Numbered from the stretch's first letter, positions 6,508-15,037 are shown. The stretch: DNA of 21,702 nucleotides from Bacteroidales bacterium GP2 (GCA_001701115.1 DAAJ01000024.1:1-21702), one strand, 5' to 3'. A program made the numbers and translations. The notes: generated from the letters alone by a model not told the origin.

Positions 6508-7530
6508 ATGAGGAAAATATTTCTAATGCTTTGCGCCGCCGCTGCGCTATGCACCCACGCCACTGAACCGGCAAACAATGAACTTGTAAATCTCCAGGCG
6601 GAAGTCAGGCTCGATTACCAGCGTGATTGGCAGGACGGAAACATTATCAAGGACAATACCGGATTTGAAGGTAAATATATCAACTTCCGGGTTGACGGCA
6701 CCATTACAGAAGGGCTCACCTACTCATGGCGCCAACGCCTCAACAAGCCCCATAAAGATGCTTCATTTTTCGATGCCACAGACTGGATTTACCTCAACTA
6801 TGACTTCGGCAAATGGTCTATTGCGGGAGGCAAGCAGATTGTGGCAATAGGCGGATGGGAATATGACCGTGCGCCGATTGACCTGTACGGATGCTCGGTC
6901 TTCTGGAACAACATACCCTGTTACCAGATTGGTGGTTCACTCAGTTTGCGCCCTACCGCTGGCGACAAAATCACCTTCCAGTTCTGTGAAAGCCCTTTCT
7001 ACACTTCGGAGAACCGGAATATGTACGCATATAATATTATGTGGAATAGCACCCACGGTTTTTATGAGGCAATATGGTCGGCAAACATGATTGAATATGC
7101 CCCGGGGCGCTACATATCATATCTTGCCTTGGGCAATAAGTTCACCGCCAACAAAGTAGCACTTGAACTTGATTTCATGAACCGTGCATCATCGCATCAG
7201 ACATTTCTTTTCCGCGACATGTCGGTCATGGGTGAACTTAGTTATACCCCTGCTGCCAAGTGGAAACTGTTTGCCAAGATGACCTATGATGTGAATAACA
7301 CCGGCACCAGTGCAGACCTATGTGTCCTGCCCGGCACAGAACTTAAGATGGCGGGAGCGGGAATAGAATTTTATCCTTTGCTAAATAAGCGCCATAGCTT
7401 GCGGATCCACGCAAATGCTTTCTACTCGTGGGGCAAAAATGCCAATGCCGGGGATGTGATGCAGAACAAGACCATGCTTTTTGACCTCGGAGTCAAATGG
7501 AAAATGAACATATTCTCATTCAAACGTTAA
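6508..7530 (+). CDS. OprP/OprO-like outer-membrane porin
   Basis: This encodes 340 residues with a signal peptide (MRKIFLMLCAAAALCTHA) and then an almost continuous series of alternating amphipathic beta strands rich in aromatic residues, as in the phosphate-selective porin O/P superfamily (PF07396-like). Examples are INFRVDGTITEGLTYSWRQRLN, DWIYLNYDFGKWSIAGGKQIV and WKLFAKMTYDV. It ends in a last strand (FDLGVKWKMNIFSFKR) that lacks the classical terminal F but is usual in form for Bacteroidota barrels. It should form an outer-membrane channel. The gate-domain membrane protein starts 9 bp downstream, so both are almost certainly one transcript and may act in the same uptake or exchange route. 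The transported solute cannot be read from sequence; phosphate is only the name of the family. Confidence 0.75.
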   Translation: MRKIFLMLCAAAALCTHATEPANNELVNLQAEVRLDYQRDWQDGNIIKDNTGFEGKYINFRVDGTITEGLTYSWRQRLNKPHKDASFFDATDWIYLNYDFGKWSIAGGKQIVAIGGWEYDRAPIDLYGCSVFWNNIPCYQIGGSLSLRPTAGDKITFQFCESPFYTSENRNMYAYNIMWNSTHGFYEAIWSANMIEYAPGRYISYLALGNKFTANKVALELDFMNRASSHQTFLFRDMSVMGELSYTPAAKWKLFAKMTYDVNNTGTSADLCVLPGTELKMAGAGIEFYPLLNKRHSLRIHANAFYSWGKNANAGDVMQNKTMLFDLGVKWKMNIFSFKR

Positions 7531-7539
7531 CGCTGCGCC

Positions 7540-8709
7540 ATGTCACAGACTGATAAACAGACAGACGTACCTGCTAAATCAATAAAAAGATTCATTCCCA
7601 CCGGAGTGCCATGCCTGGTGATAGTGTTCGCGCTTTTCTGGTACATAGGGTCAATAATGGGAGTGCCTAATATGCTGCGCACAATCATGTCCACTGCGCA
7701 TGACCTGCTTTTGAACACTGTCTTTTATCTTATGGGCATATGTGTGATTACCGGAGCAATTGGTCGCCTGTTTGTTGAGTTCGGAGTTGTCAAGCTTCTT
7801 GAAAATATACTCCGACCGCTCATGCGCCCTCTCTTTAACCTGCCCGGAGTTGCTGCGCTTGGCGCCACCATGACTTTCCTCAGCGACAACCCGGCTATAA
7901 TCTCCCTTTCGCAGGATCTCCGTTTCAGCCGCTATTTCAAGAAGTTCCAGTATATATCCCTTACCAATTTCGGCACAGCATTCGGCATGGGGTTGCTGGT
8001 GATAGTATTCATGGTGGGACAAGGGTACTATATCGAACCCGTAATAGGGCTTTTCGGCGCATTTTGCGGATGCATTGTGTCTACCCGCCTGATGCAGCGC
8101 TTCATAATAAAGGCTTATCCGAACTATGCAATTGAGGATGCGGTAATCAAGGAGGCTGACACCCTGGAGGAGGAAAGCAATAAAGCTGAATCCAAATCGG
8201 TTTTCATCCGCGTGCTTAACTCACTGCTCGACGGAGGACGCACTGGTGTTGATGTGGGCATAGCAATAATTCCCGGCGTCCTCATTATCTCGACCCTTGT
8301 AATGATTCTGACTTTCGGAGCTGCTGAGGAGGGATATACCGGGGGAGCTTATGAGGGGATAGAGCTGCTGCCTTGGCTGGCATCAAAGATAAATTTCATA
8401 TTTGAATGGCTCTTCGGGTTCAAGGACCCTCATCTCGTGGCATTTCCCATCACTGCGCTTGGAGCGGTGGGCGCGGCGCTCGGGCTTGTGCCTAACTTTG
8501 CCACCCAAGGATGGATAGATGGCAATGCTATTGCTGTTTTCACCGCAATAGGCATGTGCTGGAGCGGATACCTTAGCACCCACACCGCAATGCTTGACTC
8601 GCTCGGGTATCGCGAACTGACTCCAAAGGCTATAATTGCCCATACGATAGGTGGCATTGCCGCCGCCATTGTGGCACACATGGTTTACCTCCTTGTGAGC
8701 CTGTTCTGA
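7540..8709 (+). CDS. Nucleoside-recognition (gate) domain membrane protein, CD0519/CD1768-like
   Basis: This encodes 389 residues, highly hydrophobic, with about nine to ten predicted membrane segments. Two halves are visible. The first contains VFYLMGICVITGAIGRLFVEFGVVKLLENILRP and LSDNPAI, the second GRTGVDVGIAIIPGVLIISTLVMILTF and the motif FPITALGAVGAALGLVP. This layout, with a helix pair before a conserved N-P loop, is that of gate-domain proteins (PF07670) such as the SpmA/SpmB and YjiH relatives. The linker at residues about 205-222 is acidic and cytosolic. It is an inner-membrane protein of unknown substrate. Being 9 bp after a porin gene, it could complete a two-membrane transport path. 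The family call is fairly firm, the function open. Confidence 0.7.
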   Translation: MSQTDKQTDVPAKSIKRFIPTGVPCLVIVFALFWYIGSIMGVPNMLRTIMSTAHDLLLNTVFYLMGICVITGAIGRLFVEFGVVKLLENILRPLMRPLFNLPGVAALGATMTFLSDNPAIISLSQDLRFSRYFKKFQYISLTNFGTAFGMGLLVIVFMVGQGYYIEPVIGLFGAFCGCIVSTRLMQRFIIKAYPNYAIEDAVIKEADTLEEESNKAESKSVFIRVLNSLLDGGRTGVDVGIAIIPGVLIISTLVMILTFGAAEEGYTGGAYEGIELLPWLASKINFIFEWLFGFKDPHLVAFPITALGAVGAALGLVPNFATQGWIDGNAIAVFTAIGMCWSGYLSTHTAMLDSLGYRELTPKAIIAHTIGGIAAAIVAHMVYLLVSLF

Positions 8710-8743
8710 AACAGGATTCCTCCCTATTGGAAACCAATTGCCC

Positions 8744-8765
8744 GCTCCTCCATCAGAGGAGCTTT
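8744..8765 (+). terminator. Possible terminator of the porin/gate-protein operon
   Basis: GCTCCTC (8744-8750) pairs with GAGGAGC (8756-8762) around a 5-nt loop. Only three T residues follow, so efficiency may be modest. Two smaller hairpins precede it, one of them over the stop codon of the gate-domain gene. Confidence 0.5.
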
Positions 8766-8799
8766 AGTAATTATGACCTGACAACAGGCTTATGACAAT

Positions 8800-8843
8800 A
8801 AAAATGACCGGCGTGTTCTCCACCAAGGATTAACACGCCGGTC
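8800..8843 (-). terminator. Strong intrinsic terminator of the candidate small RNA
   Basis: GACCGGCGTGTT (8806-8817) and AACACGCCGGTC (8832-8843) form a perfect 12-bp stem with a 14-nt loop. On the minus strand the stem is followed by A and then five T residues (8804-8800). On the plus strand the tail is poor, so the direction is minus. Confidence 0.8.
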
Positions 8844-9088
8844 TTATAAATTCCACACCAAAGGATGCGATGAAACTCCGAATGACAGGATTTGAGTGCT
8901 CGCCTGTCTTTGTAATCCGCCTGGGCAAATATGCCTCCCCCGAAAGGGATGGGGCCCGCCATTGACCGGCTAAGCTTGTCTCGGTATTTCAAAAGTAATT
9001 GATGAGTTTCCCAATCTACTTTGATGTGGTATACTTTGAAGCTATATTGTTTTTCTCATCCTCCGAAGCTCTCTCGCTTCATTTATAC
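8800..9088 (-). ncRNA. Candidate small RNA gene (about 285 nt), family not recognised
   Basis: The stretch is bounded on the minus strand by a near-ideal promoter (9093-9124) and a strong terminator (8800-8843). The best reading frame in it (8771-8992) runs through the terminator stem and past it, so it is not a real gene. Several local helices are visible on the minus strand: a GAAGC/GCTTC hairpin close to the 5' end, GATGAG/CTCATC about 50 nt apart, a CCC-TTTC-GGG hairpin inside a GC-rich arm, GGCA-TATT-TGCC, and GACAGG/CCTGTC around 13 nt. It could be a 6S-like or other regulatory RNA, but I do not recognise conserved 6S, tmRNA, RNase P or SRP motifs. It is transcribed divergently from the efflux operon. 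Confidence 0.5.
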
Positions 9089-9092
9089 AACA

Positions 9093-9124
9093 CAAAGATA
9101 GCGGTTGAAGTTCGGAAAAACAAA
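9093..9124 (-). promoter_or_regulatory. Promoter of the candidate small RNA
   Basis: On the minus strand TTTG (9124-9121), a 20-nt spacer and TATCTTTG (9100-9093) match the full Bacteroidota consensus. It lies back to back with the efflux operon promoter. Confidence 0.65.
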
Positions 9125-9161
9125 TTACATAATATTTTTTTCAAAAAAATTGATGCTGTTG

Positions 9162-9169
9162 TAACTTTG
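9162..9169 (+). promoter_or_regulatory. -7 promoter box of the efflux operon
   Basis: TAACTTTG fits TAnnTTTG. The -33 position has only a T-run (about 9135-9140). Transcription would start near 9176, leaving a leader of about 70 nt that contains short reading frames. Confidence 0.5.
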
Positions 9170-9188
9170 CGCCCGTCTTTTCCCTCTA

Positions 9189-9251
9189 ATGTATGAATCC
9201 GGCAGGACAGCCCGCACAGGGCGGTGCCGACCAAACAGTAAAACGAGATGA
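9189..9251 (+). other. Possible leader peptide reading frame coupled to the ABC ATPase
   Basis: A 20-codon frame (ATG at 9189) ends in TGA overlapping the ATPase start as ATGA. A second frame of 23 codons (ATG at 9193, stop at 9262-9264) overlaps it. Either could couple translation into the efflux operon. There is no conservation evidence, and both may be chance. Confidence 0.2.
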
Positions 9252-9931
9252 TTATAGAACTTAAGGATGTAAACAAAACCTATCCCGGCGCAGTGCCCCT
9301 CCATGTGCTTAAAGGCATTAATCTGGATATAAACAAAGGCGAACTGGTGTCAATCATGGGCGCTTCCGGCTCCGGCAAGTCTACCCTCCTCAATATTTTA
9401 GGTATTCTTGACAATTATGATTCCGGCGAATACTATCTTGACGGGGTTCTTATCAAGAATCTGAGCGAAAACAAAGCGGCAGAGCTGCGCAACCGCATGA
9501 TTGGCTTTGTTTTCCAGAGCTTTAACCTTATCAGCTACAAAAATGCGCTTGAAAATGTTGCGTTACCCCTGTTCTATCAGGGCGTGTCCCGCCGCAAGCG
9601 CAACGCGCTGGCAATGGAACAGCTTGACAGAATGGGACTTGCCGACCGAGCCCACCACCTTCCCGGCGAACTGTCCGGAGGGCAGAAGCAGAGGGTAGCG
9701 ATTGCACGCTCCCTGATCACCAACCCGTCAATAATCCTTGCGGATGAACCTACCGGAGCGCTTGACTCCCACACATCCACTGAGGTGATGAATGTGTTCC
9801 GCCAGCTCAACAAGGACGGCATGACTATCATCATTGTCACACACGACCCGAAGGTAGGAGCGGCAACAGACCGCATTATCCGCATTGAGGACGGTATTAT
9901 TCAACCTGAAAAGCCACAGATTCATGTTTGA
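9248..9931 (+). CDS. ABC transporter ATP-binding protein, MacB/LolD type
   Basis: This encodes 227 residues with a complete nucleotide-binding domain: Walker A GASGSGKST (38-46), Q-loop Q90, signature LSGGQ (142-146), Walker B IILADE with catalytic E167, and switch histidine H199. Length and the ADEPTGALDS segment are typical of the MacB/LolD branch, which power mechanotransmission transporters rather than classic substrate translocation. It is the first gene of a five-gene operon. Its end overlaps the next start by 8 nt, implying translational coupling. In canonical MacB this domain is fused to the permease; here it is separate and probably serves both downstream permeases as a cytoplasmic dimer. 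Confidence 0.93.
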   Translation: MIIELKDVNKTYPGAVPLHVLKGINLDINKGELVSIMGASGSGKSTLLNILGILDNYDSGEYYLDGVLIKNLSENKAAELRNRMIGFVFQSFNLISYKNALENVALPLFYQGVSRRKRNALAMEQLDRMGLADRAHHLPGELSGGQKQRVAIARSLITNPSIILADEPTGALDSHTSTEVMNVFRQLNKDGMTIIIVTHDPKVGAATDRIIRIEDGIIQPEKPQIHV

Positions 9932-11150
9932 TTTGATAAGAGAAATCGGGCAGACTATCCGGAATAACAAACTGCGTACTTTCCTTACCGGATTTGCTGT
10001 GACATGGGGCATTTTCATGCTTATTGTGCTCCTCGGCATGGCGCGCGGTGTCACAAACTCGTTTGAGGACAGAAGTTCGCCTGAAAGAAACCGCCGCATC
10101 AATGTGTACCGCGGAGTCACAAACAAACCCTACAAAGGATACAAGGAGGGGCGGCAGGTAAACCCTAAGGCTGAGGACATCGACCTGATTATACGCAACC
10201 ATCCGGATATCGTGAAAGAGGTTGCCGCTTACAAATACCTGAACACTGATAACATATCCTCCTCAAGAGATTATATCTCCGCAAATATTGAAGGTGTGTT
10301 TCCTGCAGAACAAGGCATGTACAATATTGAAATGATGTATGGCAGGTTCATCAACAATGCCGATATAGAATACCAGCGTAAAGTGCTTGTAATTGGCAAA
10401 GATGATGCAACCACATTGTTCGGCGACGCATCAAAGGCAGTGGGGCAATATGTCAAATCCCACAACCTGTCATGGCTCGTTGTCGGAGTGTATGACCACA
10501 GATGGCTTGAAGACAAATATGCTCCGTTCACCACCATCATGACCTTGTCCGGCTCAGACGGCACTCTCAACAACCTGCAGGTGCTGCTCACTGAAAAAGG
10601 CGTAAGCACCCTTGCGGCATCGGAAGAAGCGACAGAAGATGTACGTGCCACACTCGCACAAGCACATGATTTTGACAAAAGCGACCAAAGCGCGCTATAC
10701 CTGTACAACTCTTTTGCAAGCTACATACGCGAAAAAGACAGCCTCAACATACTGCATATCGCGATTCTTGTTATAGGCATACTTACGCTGTTGAGCGGAA
10801 TAGTGGGTGTGAGCAACATAATGTTTGTGTCGGTGCGCGAACGCACACATGAAATAGGCATACGGCGCGCCATAGGGGCAAAACCGCGCTCAATACTTTG
10901 GCAAATAGTGCTTGAAAGCGTTGCAATCACAACTCTTTTCGGTTATATAGGAATATTTCTCGGCATGGTGGTGATGCAGGTTGTAGACCACTTCTTCGGC
11001 AAAACCGACATACTCCATAATCCGACCGTGGACATATCCATAGCTATCGAAGTGACAATTGTGCTTATCATTGCCGGAGCGCTTGCCGGACTTTTCCCCG
11101 CGATAAAAGCCACAAAAGTTAAACCCGTTGAAGCTCTGCGCGACGAATAA
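9924..11150 (+). CDS. MacB/FtsX-type ABC permease, first of two
   Basis: This encodes 408 residues from the ATG at 9924, which overlaps the ATPase stop by 8 nt. The frame is open further upstream inside the ATPase gene, but MFDLIREIGQTIRNNKLRTFLT is the usual permease beginning. One membrane helix follows (about 21-42), then a periplasmic MacB-type core domain (about 43-275), then three C-terminal helices with the FtsX signature RERTHEIGIRRAIGAKP and the usual closing motif KATKVKPVEALRDE. It sits in the inner membrane and would couple ATP hydrolysis to the periplasmic adaptor. Fourteen bp separate it from the second permease, with which it may form a heterodimer. Confidence 0.9.
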   Translation: MFDLIREIGQTIRNNKLRTFLTGFAVTWGIFMLIVLLGMARGVTNSFEDRSSPERNRRINVYRGVTNKPYKGYKEGRQVNPKAEDIDLIIRNHPDIVKEVAAYKYLNTDNISSSRDYISANIEGVFPAEQGMYNIEMMYGRFINNADIEYQRKVLVIGKDDATTLFGDASKAVGQYVKSHNLSWLVVGVYDHRWLEDKYAPFTTIMTLSGSDGTLNNLQVLLTEKGVSTLAASEEATEDVRATLAQAHDFDKSDQSALYLYNSFASYIREKDSLNILHIAILVIGILTLLSGIVGVSNIMFVSVRERTHEIGIRRAIGAKPRSILWQIVLESVAITTLFGYIGIFLGMVVMQVVDHFFGKTDILHNPTVDISIAIEVTIVLIIAGALAGLFPAIKATKVKPVEALRDE

Positions 11151-11164
11151 AAAACATCACTGCA

Positions 11165-12412
11165 ATGAATAATCCTGTTTTTGACATAGAAAACTGGCGC
11201 GAAATCGGAGCGACACTCGCACGAAACAAAACCCGCACCTTCCTCACCGCATTCGGCATTTTCTGGGGAACAGCTATGCTCTCCCTGCTCTGGGGCGGAG
11301 CCGGAGGACTAAAGGGTATGCTTATGCGAAACTTCAACGGTGTTGAAACCAACCTTGGGGCAATTTTTCCCGGTCGTACCACTATGCCCTACAAAGGGTT
11401 CAACAAAGGCATGCGCTGGAGCCTTAATGAAAATGACCTCGCAGACATACGCCGCATGACTCCGGACATTGAGCTCTCCTCCGGTGTAAGCACCCTTTAT
11501 ACCAACCTCGCCTACGGCACTAAAGGCAAAAACCTTAGTGTCAGCGGAGTTGACCCGGACTTCTTTGCCATCCAAAAACCTATCATCATAAAAGGAAGGC
11601 AGCTGAACGAAACTGACGAGTACGAAAACCGCAAAGTTGTCGTTATAGGCAAAAGCGTGGCAGATGAGATTTTCGGGAATGAAGAATGCCTTGGAAAATT
11701 CGTCAGCATCGGAAAAGTATTTTTCCAGGTTGTTGGAGTGGTGGCTCAGGCAAATGAGGCTAACATAGGCAGCCGCCTTGATGAAAGCGCGATCATACCC
11801 GGCTCCACTATGCGCCGTGCATTGAACCTAAGGAACAATTGGGGCTTCTTCATATTCACTGCAAAAAGAGGCACTGACCCGGATGAACTCAAACCTTATA
11901 TCATAAGGGCTATACGAAACAACCACCCTATCCACCCGGATGATGAGCCGGCGATAAGGATGATGAACATGGCGGAAGCATTCCGCATGGTCGACAACCT
12001 TTTCCTCGGAGTAAGCCTCCTTGCCCTGTTCGTTGGAGCGGGTACCCTGATAGCCGGAATCATAGGAGTAGGCAATATCATGTGGATTATTGTAAAAGAA
12101 CGCACTCAGGAGATTGGCATTCGCCGTGCCATCGGAGCTAAACCGCGTGACATCATAGTGCAGATCCTGTCGGAAGGAATGGTGCTCACCGCAATAGCCG
12201 GAATAGCCGGAATATGCTTTGCAACCCTTGTGCTCACTATTGTAGACCATGCAACATACGATGAATGGCTCGGCAGCGCACATTTCCAGCTGCAGTTCTC
12301 CCATGCAATAACCATCATGGTTGTCTTCCTTGTGCTCGGCACAGTAGCCGGACTCATACCGGCAGTAAAAGCTATGCGCATAAAACCGGTTGAGGCGATG
12401 CGTGACAAATAA
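11165..12412 (+). CDS. MacB/FtsX-type ABC permease, second of two
   Basis: This encodes 415 residues with the same architecture as its upstream neighbour: cytosolic amphipathic start NWREIGATLARNKTRTFLT, first helix (FGIFWGTAMLSLLWG), periplasmic core domain (about 50-280), then three helices with KERTQEIGIRRAIGAKP and ending in KAMRIKPVEAMRDK. The two are clearly diverged in the periplasmic part, so they are not a recent duplicate. Two unequal permeases with a single ATPase suggest an asymmetric complex or alternative complexes. It is 35 bp before the adaptor gene. Confidence 0.9.
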   Translation: MNNPVFDIENWREIGATLARNKTRTFLTAFGIFWGTAMLSLLWGGAGGLKGMLMRNFNGVETNLGAIFPGRTTMPYKGFNKGMRWSLNENDLADIRRMTPDIELSSGVSTLYTNLAYGTKGKNLSVSGVDPDFFAIQKPIIIKGRQLNETDEYENRKVVVIGKSVADEIFGNEECLGKFVSIGKVFFQVVGVVAQANEANIGSRLDESAIIPGSTMRRALNLRNNWGFFIFTAKRGTDPDELKPYIIRAIRNNHPIHPDDEPAIRMMNMAEAFRMVDNLFLGVSLLALFVGAGTLIAGIIGVGNIMWIIVKERTQEIGIRRAIGAKPRDIIVQILSEGMVLTAIAGIAGICFATLVLTIVDHATYDEWLGSAHFQLQFSHAITIMVVFLVLGTVAGLIPAVKAMRIKPVEAMRDK

Positions 12413-12447
12413 ATGAAGAAATAATAATTAAATACTTACATATACAA

Positions 12448-13551
12448 ATGAAAAAGTTTTTCAAAATCCTGCTCTGGGTTGTCGTAGGCATCCTCTTTAT
12501 CGGAACATTTGTGTTTCTCTATCTGAACTCAAAACCCGAGAAAACCGAATACGCTATTGTTTCTCCTGAAAACGGGACAATTGAAAAGACAACAGTCCTC
12601 ACCGGCAAAATCGAGCCTCGGGACGAAATCAATATCAAGCCACAGATTTCTGGCATCATAACCGAAATAAACGTTGAACCGGGTGATGTTGTGAAAGAGG
12701 GTGATATCATTGCCAAAATCAAGGTGATTCCTGAAGCATCATCCCTTTCATCGGCACTCAGCAGAGTGGAGAGCGCACGCATTTCGCTCGAAGACGCAAC
12801 ATCTAAATTTGAGCGCAACAAACTGCTATACGAAAAGAAAATCATCAGCAAAGAGGAATACGAAACCTCACAGACTGCATGGCAGCAGGCAAAGCGCGAA
12901 GTTGACGCCGCAAACGACTCCTATAATATTGTCCGCGAAGGCGTCAGCAAATACAACGCGCAGGAGAGCAACACCCTTGTACGCGCAACTATCGGAGGTA
13001 TCATCCTTGATGTGCCAGTAAAAGTCGGAACATCTGTCATACAGGCTAATACATTCAACGACGGCACAACAGTAGCAACAATAGCCGATATGACCAACTT
13101 GATTTTCAAAGGCAAGGTAGACGAAACCGAAGTAGGTCAGCTCAAGGTTGGCATGCCAATGACAATCGCCATAGGCGCGATGCCTGACACACATCCCAAA
13201 GCAACAATCGAATACATTGCTCCTAAGGGAGTTGAGGAGAACGGCACAAATACTTTTGAAATCAAGGCGGCACTTGAAATTGACTCTATCGGCTCACTCC
13301 GCTCCGGCTACAGCGCCAACGCAACAGTCACCCTGAGCAACAGCAGCAATGTGCTCACTGTACCGGAATCAGTGGTTGAGTTCACCGGTGACAGCACTTT
13401 CGTTTACATCCTCACCGACACCGCAGCTTCAGAACAGAACTTCAAGAGAATACCTATTGTTACCGGCAATAGCGACGGAATCAAGATTGAGGTCAGAGAG
13501 GGTATTGACAGCATAGCTAAACTGAGAGGCGAACTTATCAAAAAACAGTAA
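12448..13551 (+). CDS. Membrane-fusion (HlyD/RND adaptor-type) protein of the efflux system
   Basis: This encodes 367 residues with one N-terminal membrane anchor (about 4-26, no lipobox). A lipoyl-like half motif follows (IKPQISGIITEINVEPGDVV), then a helical hairpin (about 95-165, with SRVESARISLEDATSKFERNKLLYEKK), the second lipoyl half (VRATIGGIILDVPVKVGTSV), a beta-barrel part and a membrane-proximal domain near the C-terminus. This is the periplasmic bridge between the MacB-like permeases and the TolC-like channel encoded 12 bp downstream. Substrate is not deducible; relatives export macrolides, peptides or lipids. Confidence 0.92.
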   Translation: MKKFFKILLWVVVGILFIGTFVFLYLNSKPEKTEYAIVSPENGTIEKTTVLTGKIEPRDEINIKPQISGIITEINVEPGDVVKEGDIIAKIKVIPEASSLSSALSRVESARISLEDATSKFERNKLLYEKKIISKEEYETSQTAWQQAKREVDAANDSYNIVREGVSKYNAQESNTLVRATIGGIILDVPVKVGTSVIQANTFNDGTTVATIADMTNLIFKGKVDETEVGQLKVGMPMTIAIGAMPDTHPKATIEYIAPKGVEENGTNTFEIKAALEIDSIGSLRSGYSANATVTLSNSSNVLTVPESVVEFTGDSTFVYILTDTAASEQNFKRIPIVTGNSDGIKIEVREGIDSIAKLRGELIKKQ

Positions 13552-13563
13552 ACGCAACACCAA

Positions 13564-14868
13564 ATGAAGAAAATCATCATATCACTCACGGTCCTGCTTT
13601 CCTCCTCAGCCGTTTTTGCGCAGGCATGGAGCCTGGACAGCTGCATAACCTATGCCGTGAACCATAACCTCACCGTCAAGAGCCGCGAACTCAGCACGGT
13701 TTCCGGAGAGCTCGACATAATAGAGGCGAAGGACCGGTTTCTGCCGAATGTCGCCGCAGGGGCAAGCCAGTCATTCAGCTTTGGGCGAGGACTTACAGCT
13801 GAAAACACTTACGCGAACCGCAACACATCCAACTTCGGATGGAATGTAGGACTACAGCTCCCTATTTTCCAAGGGCTCCGCAACGTGCGCAACCTCGATT
13901 ACGCAAAGGCGAACCTGCGCACAATGGTAGAGCAACTTGAAAGTGCCAAGGACGATATTACCCTCAATGTCATTGCACAGTACCTGCAGGCGCTGTACTG
14001 CCAGGAAATGGTTAAAGTCGCTGCGGAACAGGTGCGCCTCTCTACTGTTGAACTTGAACGCCGGCAGGAACTCCTTGAAGCAGGTAAGATTCCTGAACTT
14101 GATTTGCTTCAGGCTAAGTCGCAGCTCGCTCAAGATGAACTCACTGAAGTTACCGCACAAAATAATTACGCGCTTGCTTTGGTAGACCTGTCACAGCTTC
14201 TCGAACTTGACTCTCCTGAAGGATTTGACATTGCACCGGTTGACACAGAAACTCCCCTCCCCTTGTACAATGCCGAAAACGTCTACTCTGCTGCGCTTGC
14301 CACCAACCACTCCATCAAAGCATCAGAGCTTGGAGTTGAGTCGGCAGGAAAAGCAGTGAAACTCGCCAAAAGCGGCTGGCTACCCACTCTCTCATTCAGC
14401 GCAGGGCTTGGCAGCAACTACTACACTGTAAGCGGATACACTTCTGACAGCTTCGGCACACAGATGCGCCACAATTTCAGCAAGTCACTCGCATTCTCGC
14501 TCAACATACCCATTTTCGACGGCTTTTCGACAAGGAATTCTGTTCGCAAGGCAAGAGTGCAGGAAATAAACGCCCGGTTGCAGCTCACGGACACTAAAAA
14601 CCGAGTGTACAAGGCAATACAGACAGCTTATACCCAAGCCATTGCCGCTGAAAAACGCAAGATTTCGAGTGCGGTTGCAAGCGAGGCTACTGAAGCTGCT
14701 TTAGAAGCTATGCGGCTCAAATACAACTACGGCAAGGCAAACGCCACTGAGTTTGAGCAAGCAAAGACAGCATACATCAAAGCTGTAAGCGATGCCGTGC
14801 AGGCAAAGTACGAAAGCGTGCTTCGCAAACGCATACTGTCATTCTACTACTCCGGCTCCATCCGCTGA
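13564..14868 (+). CDS. TolC-family outer-membrane efflux channel
   Basis: This encodes 434 residues with a signal peptide (MKKIIISLTVLLSSSAVFA, cut before QAW). Two outer-membrane-factor repeats follow, each with long amphipathic helices rich in A, E, Q and L (for example LESAKDDITLNVIAQYLQAL and ALEAMRLKYNYGKANATEFEQ) and short barrel strands with glycine/aromatic patterns (ASQSFSFGRGL, FGWNVGLQLPIFQG, FSLNIPIFDGFST). A trimer would form the outer-membrane exit duct. It is the last gene of the operon, followed by a strong terminator. Length is ordinary for Bacteroidota TolC proteins. Confidence 0.92.
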   Translation: MKKIIISLTVLLSSSAVFAQAWSLDSCITYAVNHNLTVKSRELSTVSGELDIIEAKDRFLPNVAAGASQSFSFGRGLTAENTYANRNTSNFGWNVGLQLPIFQGLRNVRNLDYAKANLRTMVEQLESAKDDITLNVIAQYLQALYCQEMVKVAAEQVRLSTVELERRQELLEAGKIPELDLLQAKSQLAQDELTEVTAQNNYALALVDLSQLLELDSPEGFDIAPVDTETPLPLYNAENVYSAALATNHSIKASELGVESAGKAVKLAKSGWLPTLSFSAGLGSNYYTVSGYTSDSFGTQMRHNFSKSLAFSLNIPIFDGFSTRNSVRKARVQEINARLQLTDTKNRVYKAIQTAYTQAIAAEKRKISSAVASEATEAALEAMRLKYNYGKANATEFEQAKTAYIKAVSDAVQAKYESVLRKRILSFYYSGSIR

Positions 14869-14890
14869 TTTTACCATAACTATATCCCCG

Positions 14891-14930
14891 CTGCCCTGGA
14901 ATGCTCTCAATGCCTTTCCGGGGCAGTTTT
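14891..14930 (+). terminator. Intrinsic terminator of the efflux operon
   Basis: An 11-bp stem with one T-G pair (14891-14901 with 14916-14926), a 14-nt loop and four T residues, then a T-rich tail. It separates the operon from the Crp/Fnr-type gene. Confidence 0.8.
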
Positions 14931-14961
14931 GCTGTTTATCAGGAGATAAAGTTTGGATGTT

Positions 14962-14994
14962 TTTGTGAATTATTGCAAATTTTGATTACCTTTG
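14962..14994 (+). promoter_or_regulatory. Promoter of the Crp/Fnr-type regulator
   Basis: TTTG (14962-14965), a 21-nt spacer and TACCTTTG (14987-14994) fit the Bacteroidota consensus. A start near 15000 leaves about 38 nt before the ATG at 15038. Confidence 0.65.
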
Positions 14995-15037
14995 CACAAA
15001 ATTATGCCGTACAGCATTGTTTTACGATAGGAACGAT

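Noticed and set aside
8771..8992. Minus-strand 73-residue open frame
   Set aside because: It reads through the strong 12-bp terminator stem and past it; the locus looks like an RNA.
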